Part shown: one piece after another, positions 6,098-13,110 of the stretch
Layout: each line of letters begins with the position of its first letter
Position numbering within the stretch: the stretch's first letter is position 1
IMG/VR virus record: IMGVR_UViG_3300047453_000062
Location: 1-26,610 of that record
Source: a virus
Direction: 5' to 3' (one strand)
Length of the DNA: 26,610 nt
Translations under genes and position numbers: made by a program
The notes under the pieces: generated by a model
Databases searched by the model: none
Seen by the model: only the letters and a program-made list of their open reading frames with translations
What the model was told of the DNA's origin: nothing

Positions 6098-8244
6098 AAA
6101 CACTTGTGCTTGATTTAGAAACTACGGTTGTCCGAAAGGATGGGCGTATAGATAACTCTCCTAAAAATCCATTAAATAAAGCTGTTATGGCTCAGTATGG
6201 ATGGCTTGGGGAAACTACAGTAGACTTTGTTAATATAGAAGTGTTCTTTCATAACCAATGCATAGAGCCTGACAGTGGGGATCAGCTAAGAGAATATTTA
6301 GCAGAAGCTGACTTACTGGTGGTCCACAATGCAAAGTTTGACGTAGAATGGCTCCTTGAGATGGGGTTTGAATTACCTGATCAAATATTCTGCACCATGA
6401 TTGCAGAGTTTGTATTGAGTAAAGCTAGGAGACTTCCTATCAGCCTGAAAGAAACAGCAATAAGAAGGAAGACAGATAGCTATAAGAAGTCTGATCTAAT
6501 AGATGATAAGTTTAAATCTGGTATGTGTTTCTCTGAGATACCTTTAGACGATGTAGTTGAGTATGGTATTGCAGACGTAAAGACTTGTGGAGAAATATAC
6601 TTATCTCAGATGCAGAGCTTTGAGAAAGAACACAACAGGTCACTACTTAGTGTAATTAAACAGATGAATGACATGCTTATGTTCTTGTGTGACATTGAAC
6701 TAAACGGCACTAAGATAGATATGTCTGTACTGGAAGAGGTTGAGAAGGAGTTTGAAGAGGAAAGGCAGACACTTACAAAGAACCTCAACGATATAGTATC
6801 AGAGGTAATGGGGGATACTCCTATCAATTTAGATAGTGGTGCTGACATGACTAGGGTTATATTTAGTCGGGAAGTTAAAAATAGAGAGGCGCACATACAG
6901 ACCTTTAACATAGGAACTAATGAGGCAGGTAAATCTCTGATGGCTCCTAGAATGACTCCCAAGCAGTTTACTAATGCAGTGAGGGCTACCACTCAGGTAG
7001 TCTACAGAACTAAAGCTGTTCAGTGTCCTGACTGTACAGGCGTGGGGTCGGTGCAGAAGTATAAGGTGAAGACTAAGACTAAGTTAGGCAAGAAGTACAG
7101 GGTCCAAGGAGATCCTTACAAAAACAGAACCAACTGCAAGACTTGTAAGGCCAGTGGTGCTATCTATATGCCTACGGGAGAAGTAGCAGGGCTAAAGCTG
7201 TCTCCTCAGAACCCTAATGATGCATCTATACTTGGCTTCAAGACTGATAAGATAAGCATACAGCGTCTAATTAGACAGGCATCTCGTAAAGATAATGAAG
7301 AAGCCGTACAGTTTCTAACTATGCTTACCCGACTTCATGCCGTGTCTACTTATTTAAATAGTTTTGTTGCAGGAATAAAGCGTGGTGTTAGAGAAGATGG
7401 GCTACTTCATGCCAACTTCAACCAATGCATCGCTGCAACGGGTAGGCTGTCCTCTGGTGGGGGGATGAGTCCAAATTTACAAAATCAGCCCAAAAGAGGC
7501 TTCCCCGTGCGTAAGGCTTTTATATCGCGTTTTGAAGGCGGAACATTTTTAGAAAGCGACTACTCTGGATTGGAATTTAGGGTCTGTGTAGAACTCAGTA
7601 GAGATAGTCAGGGCCTAGCAGATATCCTTAAAGGTAAAGACATTCACAGACAGACTGCCAGTATTATTGGCAGGAAGAAACCTGAAGATGTTACCAAAGA
7701 GGAACGCCAGAGAGCCAAGGCCTATACATTTTTACCTCTCTTTGGTGGCACTGGGGCAGGAGAGGCAGAGCATATCAGGGCATATTTCAGTCAGTTTTAT
7801 GAGGTGTACCAAGGGATATACTCTTGGCATCAAAGACTTATGGATGGCGCACTGAGAAATGGTATTGTTGAAACTCCTAGTGGTAGGCAGTACTACTGGC
7901 CCTCTGTGGTACGGGTAAAGAAGGATAGGGTAAGCAATGCTACCCAGATCTTAAATTATCCAGTTCAGGGCTTTGCGGCTGACATTGTTCAGTTAGCCTG
8001 TATAAGAGCAAGGCGTAAGTTTATAGAACTAAATCTTAAATCAAAGCTGATATTAACTGTACATGACTCAATTTGTGTGGATACTCATCCTAATGAATTA
8101 GACATAGTTAAAGAGGCTTTGACTTGGGCTATGACGGGTGTTAATAAAGAAGCACAAAGACGGTGGAACTATAATATGGTAGTGCCTCTTGAGATAGAAA
8201 TCTCAGGGGGAAATAATTGGCTAGATCAGGAAGAATATACTTGA
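6094..8244 (+). CDS. Family A DNA polymerase with DnaJ-like zinc-finger insert, 716 aa
   Basis: Domains in order: a 3'-5' proofreading exonuclease (ExoI LDLETT with D7 and E9; ExoII VVHNAKFD; ExoIII YGIADVKT with D161); an inserted segment with two zinc-finger halves of DnaJ type (CPDCTGVGSV, C311/C314; CKTCKASGA, C348/C351); then the polymerase core. In the core, motif A is ESDYSGLEF (D489), motif B is R538-K542-F546 and motif C is VHDS (H657, D658). The exonuclease plus partial DnaJ plus PolA order is the hallmark reported for phage HMO-2011. The residue equal to E. coli Pol I 762 is Phe (F546). The gene starts with TTG, overlapping the upstream stop. It replicates the phage genome with the upstream primase and helicase. 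The 716-aa length is close to T7 polymerase. Confidence 0.95.
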   Translation: MKTLVLDLETTVVRKDGRIDNSPKNPLNKAVMAQYGWLGETTVDFVNIEVFFHNQCIEPDSGDQLREYLAEADLLVVHNAKFDVEWLLEMGFELPDQIFCTMIAEFVLSKARRLPISLKETAIRRKTDSYKKSDLIDDKFKSGMCFSEIPLDDVVEYGIADVKTCGEIYLSQMQSFEKEHNRSLLSVIKQMNDMLMFLCDIELNGTKIDMSVLEEVEKEFEEERQTLTKNLNDIVSEVMGDTPINLDSGADMTRVIFSREVKNREAHIQTFNIGTNEAGKSLMAPRMTPKQFTNAVRATTQVVYRTKAVQCPDCTGVGSVQKYKVKTKTKLGKKYRVQGDPYKNRTNCKTCKASGAIYMPTGEVAGLKLSPQNPNDASILGFKTDKISIQRLIRQASRKDNEEAVQFLTMLTRLHAVSTYLNSFVAGIKRGVREDGLLHANFNQCIAATGRLSSGGGMSPNLQNQPKRGFPVRKAFISRFEGGTFLESDYSGLEFRVCVELSRDSQGLADILKGKDIHRQTASIIGRKKPEDVTKEERQRAKAYTFLPLFGGTGAGEAEHIRAYFSQFYEVYQGIYSWHQRLMDGALRNGIVETPSGRQYYWPSVVRVKKDRVSNATQILNYPVQGFAADIVQLACIRARRKFIELNLKSKLILTVHDSICVDTHPNELDIVKEALTWAMTGVNKEAQRRWNYNMVVPLEIEISGGNNWLDQEEYT

Positions 8245-8269
8245 TTAGTTGGTACAGTAATGGTAAAAT
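8241..8269 (+). promoter_or_regulatory. Extended -10 promoter before the SSB-like gene
   Basis: TTGATT (8241-8246), a 17-base spacer and TAAAAT (8264-8269) form a sigma70-like promoter. A TGG directly before the -10 box gives the extended -10 pattern. It overlaps the last codons of the polymerase gene and lies before AAAAGGA (8283-8289) and the ATG at 8297. It would raise expression of the SSB-like, nuclease and RNR genes above that of the polymerase. Confidence 0.6.
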
Positions 8270-8296
8270 GAAATCTCTCAATAAAAGGATACTCAA

Positions 8297-9136
8297 ATGA
8301 GTGAATTAGTAGAAACAAGTGGCTTGAGTTTGGCTGAAATTAGTGAAGAGCTAGGGGCATCTGTTGGAGCGAAGTCTCCCAGTATACCTACCTTAAAAAT
8401 AAACTCCTTTGGAGAAGATGCCAATGGTAATCAAATTCCATTAGGGGCGTTCTTTTTAAATACTCCAGAAGATAGGGTGTATGCAAAGGATAATGTAAGG
8501 CTTCGTGCCTTTAGTAATCACATCCAGTATCAACATTGGGATGATGGTAAATTAATTAATAAGTCTCTGTTGGTTAAAAACAACCGTGAGGAAGCTAGGG
8601 ATCAGATGGGTGGACTTATGTGTGGTTTACCTTCTTTTGAAGATCAACAAGCTATGGACCCAAAAGAACGTGAGAAGTATAACGGAATAGATAGATACCG
8701 TATTATCAGGGGGGTAGTTTCATACACTGGTAAAACGGCTCAAGGTAAAGAGGTTACCATTGAAAATCAGCCGTGTGTCCTATCTCTCAAGCGTAAAAAC
8801 TATGGTCCCTTTTACCACGATGTAATTAACAAGATGCGTCAGGGTATGAATGTGTGGGACTTTAATAGTGTTCTACGCGCAGAGAAGCGTAAGTCTCCTA
8901 AAGGTGCATCGTATTATGTCATGCATTTTAGTCCACAGTTTAACGACATTATTACTATGGATGATATGGCTGACGAAAGCATCAAACATGTTTTTGGCCT
9001 AGTTAAATCAGAAAATGCCAGAATAGATGAATCCTATAAAAACGCCAGAAAGGTTGTTCAGGATGAGGATGAAGCTGCAGAACTATATGATGCAGTAGAA
9101 GACTTATCTAAAGACTATGTAGCAGCCGCTGTCTAA
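8297..9136 (+). CDS. Putative ssDNA-binding or recombination-associated protein, 279 aa
   Basis: I do not recognise a diagnostic motif. The central part (about residues 35-190) is rich in beta-strand-forming and basic or aromatic segments (FSNHIQYQHW, RYRIIRGVVSYTGKT, VLSLKRKNYGPFYHDV), as expected for an OB-fold-like binding domain. The N-terminus and the last 60 residues are acidic and helical (VVQDEDEAAELYDAVEDLSKDY), which resembles the acidic tails by which phage SSBs recruit partners. It lies between the DNA polymerase and a RecE/Cas4-type nuclease and has its own promoter, so high expression in replication is likely. SSB or annealing protein is therefore an inference from context and composition; the coding call itself is secure. 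A good AAAAGGA precedes the ATG. Confidence 0.55.
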   Translation: MSELVETSGLSLAEISEELGASVGAKSPSIPTLKINSFGEDANGNQIPLGAFFLNTPEDRVYAKDNVRLRAFSNHIQYQHWDDGKLINKSLLVKNNREEARDQMGGLMCGLPSFEDQQAMDPKEREKYNGIDRYRIIRGVVSYTGKTAQGKEVTIENQPCVLSLKRKNYGPFYHDVINKMRQGMNVWDFNSVLRAEKRKSPKGASYYVMHFSPQFNDIITMDDMADESIKHVFGLVKSENARIDESYKNARKVVQDEDEAAELYDAVEDLSKDYVAAAV

Positions 9137-9906
9137 TGGGCGTTATAAAAGATATGTCTAATGAGAGATACCATTCTATGAGTGGTATCGGCTCATCTAC
9201 AGTAAAGACAGTCTACAAAAAATCTCTCGCCCACTGGAAAGGGCAAAAATATAAATCATCTACCGCATTTAATTTAGGTACGGCAGTTCATGCCCTACTA
9301 CTGGAAGAAGACAAAGACTTAGTTGTTAAAGGGCCAAAGACTAAAACCTCTAAAGCATTTAAAGAATTAGAAGAAAGTCTTGAAGAGGATCAGGTGCTTC
9401 TCAATGAAGTAGAATACCACATGGCTCATAGGATGGCTAAGTCTGCTTTGGATCACCCTGAGTGTAATAAAGTTTTACGCCACAAGGATAGGATGAACGA
9501 AGTAAGCATCTTTGCTAAGTGTAAAAGAACAGGGTTAGAATTAAAAACTAGGCCTGATCTTATGATAACTGAAAATGGTGCAGTGTACGATGTTAAGACA
9601 ACGGTAGATGCCTCTCCTGTAGGCTTCTCCAAAGAGTGTTTTAAATATGCTTATGATATTCAGGCAGCGTTTTACAAATATGTATGCGAACTAGCAGGGT
9701 TTGAGGTGAAAGAATTTTCATTTATAACCTGTGAAAAATCTAGCCCGTATGTTGCACATATGCACGTTGTAACTCCAGAACTAATGGAGAGCGCAACACA
9801 GCGTATGCATGATACAATAGATCAGATAGCATTTGCAGATCAGTCTTTGGAGTATGGCACGGGATGGGGTAGTTACACCTTTATCGAATTACCTAAATGG
9901 TTATAA
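9136..9906 (+). CDS. PD-(D/E)XK exonuclease, RecE/Exo VIII-like, 256 aa
   Basis: The N-terminus carries the pattern of the exodeoxyribonuclease VIII-like PD-(D/E)XK family: YHSMSGIGSSTVKTV, followed by FNLGTAVHALLLE. The catalytic core is visible as KTRPDLMI, then YDVKTT (D and K of the D-x-K motif), followed by a helix with YDIQAAFYKYVCE, which supplies the conserved Q and Y. Family members digest linear double-stranded DNA, making single strands for recombination, or degrade host DNA. With the SSB-like protein upstream it forms a probable recombination or end-processing module. It overlaps the upstream stop by one base and the downstream gene by ten bases. Confidence 0.85.
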   Translation: MGVIKDMSNERYHSMSGIGSSTVKTVYKKSLAHWKGQKYKSSTAFNLGTAVHALLLEEDKDLVVKGPKTKTSKAFKELEESLEEDQVLLNEVEYHMAHRMAKSALDHPECNKVLRHKDRMNEVSIFAKCKRTGLELKTRPDLMITENGAVYDVKTTVDASPVGFSKECFKYAYDIQAAFYKYVCELAGFEVKEFSFITCEKSSPYVAHMHVVTPELMESATQRMHDTIDQIAFADQSLEYGTGWGSYTFIELPKWL

Positions 9907-10259
9907 GCGTTCAATCAGCTAAAGCCAAAGGTAGGCGGCATCAGCAGTGGGTGAGGGATAAAATATTATCTATATTCCCAAAGCTTGAGCCTGATGATTG
10001 CCGTAGTACATCTATGGGGGCAGGTGGTGAGGACGTACAACTCAGCCCTGCAGCCCGTAAATTATTTCCATACTCTATTGAGTGCAAGGCATACAAAACC
10101 TTTGCTGTATATAAATTAATGGATCAAGCTATTGAAAACTGCCCCAATAAAGCAGAACCTTTAGTAGTTTTAAAGGCAGACAGAAAGAAACCTCTTGTGG
10201 TTATGGACGCAGAGCATTTCTTTAGTTTGCATGAGAAAGGTAAATTAAGTGGCAGATGA
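9897..10259 (+). CDS. Small PD-(D/E)XK-like endonuclease, 120 aa
   Basis: The protein matches a small phage nuclease type. It has a basic N-terminal segment (KAKGRRHQQWVRDKI), then PDDCRSTSMGAGGEDVQLSPAARK, then SIECKAYKTF. The acidic residue in GGED, followed by E-x-K in IECKA, forms the D-(E-x-K) active site of the PD-(D/E)XK superfamily. The size and motif order fit a structure-specific endonuclease or Holliday-junction-resolving type enzyme, comparable in role to T7 gp3, although the exact substrate is unknown. It overlaps the exonuclease gene by ten bases, so the two nucleases are likely made together to process replication intermediates or host DNA. Confidence 0.75.
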   Translation: MVISVQSAKAKGRRHQQWVRDKILSIFPKLEPDDCRSTSMGAGGEDVQLSPAARKLFPYSIECKAYKTFAVYKLMDQAIENCPNKAEPLVVLKADRKKPLVVMDAEHFFSLHEKGKLSGR

Positions 10260-10608
10260 ATTACAAAAGAATAGTTTACGTTTAGAGTTATGTATTAATC
10301 CAAATACAGAAGCCGTTGATATAGAGGTAATTCATAACCTCGATTTAGAAGAAAATGATGGCGAGATGATATTCTACTTGGATATGTTAAATGGAATAGT
10401 ACACGACATTAAAATAAATATGGAAAGCTTTGCTGTTACTGGTGGGATGTTAAGACAACTGTCTGACTTATCTGCTATAGTTTCAGGAGAGGACTTTGGA
10501 GAAGATTTTATACAGTTTGAACCAGACCAGTCTCTTATGGATGCAATAGAAGAGAATAAAACTAAGAACAATGTTATAAAACTAAAACCTAAGAATAGGA
10601 TACACTGA
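10249..10608 (+). CDS. Hypothetical acidic protein, 119 aa
   Basis: The start is a GTG at 10249, eight bases after AAAGG; no ATG lies near in this frame. It overlaps the nuclease gene by 11 bases. The protein is acidic in its first two-thirds (LEENDGEMIFYLDML, IVSGEDFGEDFIQFEPDQ) and basic at the end (NKTKNNVIKLKPKNR). It appears soluble and mixed alpha/beta. No family was recognised. Being between the nuclease and DUF3310 genes, it likely acts in DNA metabolism, which is inference only. Confidence 0.78.
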   Translation: MADELQKNSLRLELCINPNTEAVDIEVIHNLDLEENDGEMIFYLDMLNGIVHDIKINMESFAVTGGMLRQLSDLSAIVSGEDFGEDFIQFEPDQSLMDAIEENKTKNNVIKLKPKNRIH

Positions 10609-10934
10609 TGAGCATACCTCACATTCACAAAGAAACTATTACAATGGGTGATGACTTAACCCTTACAATGAATACCGATACTATTGGATTAGACATGGTG
10701 GATAACCCACCTCACTATAATAATGCTTCTATAGAGTGTATAGATGCTATGGAAGCTATGACTAAAGGATCAGATATATCTGGTCACTCTGCCTACTGTT
10801 GGCAAACCGCATTCAAATACTTGTGGAGATGGCCCTACAAGGAAAAAGCTCTGCAGGATTTATATAAATGCAGGTGGTACATAGATCGACTTATCTCCAT
10901 TCTGGAGAAAGATTCTAAATACAATAATAAATAA
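10608..10934 (+). CDS. DUF3310 family protein, 108 aa
   Basis: The segment VDNPPHYNNASIECIDAMEAM followed by FKYLWRWPYKEKALQDLYKCRWYIDRLI is the typical DUF3310 layout: a PxHY motif, a helix with ECID, then a Lys/Trp-rich helix pair. Members are widespread in phages and are often labelled nucleotide kinase, a label with weak support. It probably works in nucleotide or DNA metabolism, which suits its place directly before the ribonucleotide reductase. The first 25 residues are family-unlike and could be an extension. The start overlaps the previous stop by one base (TGATG). Confidence 0.85.
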   Translation: MSIPHIHKETITMGDDLTLTMNTDTIGLDMVDNPPHYNNASIECIDAMEAMTKGSDISGHSAYCWQTAFKYLWRWPYKEKALQDLYKCRWYIDRLISILEKDSKYNNK

Positions 10935-10940
10935 ATTAAT

Positions 10941-12935
10941 ATGATATCTAAAGACGATATTGAAGCAATGGCCTACACCAATGCTCAGAGAGAGTATTTC
11001 GGTCTAGGCCCCTTACCTAATGAGAAAAAGATGAACAACTACTTACCAACTGACTACCAAACCTTTATAGCCACTTCTCGCTATGCAAGGTGGCTTGATG
11101 AAGAGAAGCGCAGAGAGACTTGGGGCGAAACCGTAGAGAGGTACATGGACAATGTAGTTCGTCCTCTAATTGGTAATGACTCCTATGTAGATGAAATACG
11201 GGATGGTATTCTTAGTCTTAACATAATGCCATCTATGAGATCTCTTATGACTGCAGGACCTGCGGCTGAGAGAGACAATACCTGTATGTATAATTGTTCT
11301 TACCTACCAGTAGATGATCCTAAGTCTTTTGATGAAGCTATGTATATACTTCTCAACGGAACAGGCGTAGGGTTTAGTGTAGAGAGGCAGTATATATCTA
11401 AGCTACCAGAAGTCCCTGAGAACCTTTTTAGTTCAGATACCACAGTGGTTATACAGGATAGTAAACGTGGGTGGGCTAAAGGCTTCCGACAAGTTCTAGC
11501 GTTGCTATGGGCAGGAGAAATCCCACAGTGGGATGTATCTAAAGTACGACCTGCAGGAGCTAGGCTGAAGACCTTTGGTGGTAGAGCCAGTGGCCCTGCC
11601 CCACTAGTAGATCTGTTTAACTTCTGTATTTCTACTTTTAAGAATGCTCAAGGGCGAAAGCTATACTCTATGGAATGCCATGATATTATGTGCAAGATAG
11701 GGGAAGTTATTGTTATGGGTGGGGTAAGGCGATCAGCTATGATATCCCTATCTAATCTGTCAGATGATAGAATGCGTCATGCTAAGTCAGGCAAGTGGTG
11801 GGAGAATGCTCCACACAGAGCCTTGGCTAACAACAGCGTGGTCTACACAGAAACTCCTGATGCACTGTCGTTTATACGGGAGTGGACTTCCTTAGTAGAG
11901 AGTGGAAGTGGTGAGCGTGGTATATTCAACAGAGAAGCCTGTAAACGTATTGCAGAGCAAAGTGGTAGAAGAGATGCCGACCAAGACTTCGGTTGCAACC
12001 CGTGCTCTGAGATCAGCTTGAGGCCCATGCAGTTCTGTAATTTATCTGAAGTAGTTGTTAGGGCTACGGATGATATTGCTGCTATAGAGAAGAAAGTTAG
12101 ACTAGCTACTATACTAGGCACTATTCAATCTACCTTTACTTACTTCCCTTACTTAAGAAAAGTGTGGAAGGATAACACAGAGGAAGAGCGTCTACTTGGA
12201 GTAAGCCTTACAGGTATTATGGATAACCCACTTATGACTGTTAAGAATGAGGCATTAAATGAAACTCTGGAACATCTCAAGCAGTTAGCTATTAAAACAA
12301 ACAAGGAGTGGTCAGAGAGGCTAAAGATACCTGCCAGTACTGCCATAACTTGTGTTAAGCCCTCTGGTACTGTTTCTCAGTTAGTTGATAGTGCCAGTGG
12401 ACTACACCCACGATACTCCCCCTACTATATAAGAACAGTTAGAGGAGATAACAAAGACCCTCTCACACAGTTTATGGTGGATCAGGGGATACCTAGTGAA
12501 CCTGATTTTATGAAGCCAGATCACACAACTGTATTTAGTTTTCCTATGAGAGCGCCAGAGGGGGCTAAGTGTACTAAGGACTTCTCAGCCATACAACAGC
12601 TAGAGACTTGGCTAATTTATCAGAGACACTGGTGTGAACATAAACCTAGTGTTACTATTAACGTAAAACCTGAAGAGTGGTTAGAGGTAGGCTCCTTTGT
12701 ATTAAAACACTTTGATGAAATGTCTGGTGTTAGCTTCTTACCTTTTGAAGAACATACATATCAACAGGCTCCCTACCAGAATGTAAGTAGAGAAGACTAT
12801 GACACTCTTCTAAAGTCCATGCCTAAAGACATTAACTGGGATGAGCTAGACCTCTATGAGCAAGAGGATAACACTTCAGGTTCTAGGACAATGGCGTGTT
12901 CTGGGGATGTCTGTGAAATGGTAGATATTACCTAA
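10941..12935 (+). CDS. Class II (B12-dependent) ribonucleotide reductase, 664 aa
   Basis: This enzyme reduces ribonucleotides to deoxyribonucleotides with adenosylcobalamin, feeding phage DNA synthesis. The active-site finger loop is GCNPCSEI, giving N353, thiyl-forming C355 and E357. C119 (MYNCSY) and C366 (QFCNLSE) form the redox pair, and C653 and C658 (ACSGDVC) near the C-terminus are the shuttle pair. This matches the monomeric Lactobacillus leichmannii/cyanophage type, which needs no small subunit, and none is encoded nearby. At 664 aa it is somewhat shorter than the bacterial enzyme of about 740 aa. No clear Shine-Dalgarno sequence precedes the ATG; the leader is AT-rich. It is the last plus-strand gene. 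Use of this enzyme implies a host that makes or imports cobalamin. Confidence 0.93.
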   Translation: MISKDDIEAMAYTNAQREYFGLGPLPNEKKMNNYLPTDYQTFIATSRYARWLDEEKRRETWGETVERYMDNVVRPLIGNDSYVDEIRDGILSLNIMPSMRSLMTAGPAAERDNTCMYNCSYLPVDDPKSFDEAMYILLNGTGVGFSVERQYISKLPEVPENLFSSDTTVVIQDSKRGWAKGFRQVLALLWAGEIPQWDVSKVRPAGARLKTFGGRASGPAPLVDLFNFCISTFKNAQGRKLYSMECHDIMCKIGEVIVMGGVRRSAMISLSNLSDDRMRHAKSGKWWENAPHRALANNSVVYTETPDALSFIREWTSLVESGSGERGIFNREACKRIAEQSGRRDADQDFGCNPCSEISLRPMQFCNLSEVVVRATDDIAAIEKKVRLATILGTIQSTFTYFPYLRKVWKDNTEEERLLGVSLTGIMDNPLMTVKNEALNETLEHLKQLAIKTNKEWSERLKIPASTAITCVKPSGTVSQLVDSASGLHPRYSPYYIRTVRGDNKDPLTQFMVDQGIPSEPDFMKPDHTTVFSFPMRAPEGAKCTKDFSAIQQLETWLIYQRHWCEHKPSVTINVKPEEWLEVGSFVLKHFDEMSGVSFLPFEEHTYQQAPYQNVSREDYDTLLKSMPKDINWDELDLYEQEDNTSGSRTMACSGDVCEMVDIT

Positions 12936-12950
12936 GTTTTTAAAGAAAAA

Positions 12951-12976
12951 CCCCCACTATCGGTTGACGGTGGGGG
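12951..12976 (-). terminator. Terminator for the minus-strand late transcript
   Basis: CCCCCAC (12951-12957) pairs with GTGGGGG (12970-12976), and an inner CG/CG pair closes a five-base loop. Read on the minus strand, the hairpin is followed by TTTTTCTTTAAAA, a good intrinsic terminator tail. It lies 16 bases after the RNR stop codon on the far side of the intergenic region, so late transcripts would run through the whole gap before ending. Confidence 0.75.
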
Positions 12977-13066
12977 CAGTCTACTATATATTGTTTGCAT
13001 GAGGTTTGGTCACCTCGTCACAACCTCAAACACGGGTATGGGGAAGTGGCACTTAGTTGGTTGAAG
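12977..13066. other. Structured spacer between convergent terminators
   Basis: No reading frame was found. The stretch contains an exact 7-bp hairpin, TGAGGTT (13000-13006) with AACCTCA (13022-13028), whose loop contains the self-complementary GGTCACC. It also contains a compact hairpin AAGT-GGC-ACTT (13044-13054). Both terminators flank it, so it is transcribed in both directions as part of the 3' ends of the two convergent transcripts. It could be only a spacer, an RNA stability element or a small RNA. Confidence 0.45.
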
Positions 13067-13110
13067 CCCCCACACTGTTTTATGCTTGAGGCAATGTGGG
13101 GGTTTTATTT
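13067..13110 (+). terminator. Terminator for the plus-strand replication transcript
   Basis: CCCCCACA (13067-13074) pairs exactly with TGTGGGGG (13095-13102), followed by TTTTATTT. This is a typical intrinsic terminator for transcripts coming from the RNR gene. The stem repeats the same CCCCCAC/GTGGGGG sequence as the hairpin at 12951-12976. Its tail slightly overlaps the 3' end of the convergent minus-strand gene. Confidence 0.85.

Noticed and set aside
6606-6992. Minus-strand open frame of 128 codons inside the polymerase gene
   Set aside because: It lies fully antisense to the highly conserved polymerase, has Ser/Leu-rich composition typical of a shadow frame, and no ribosome binding site.
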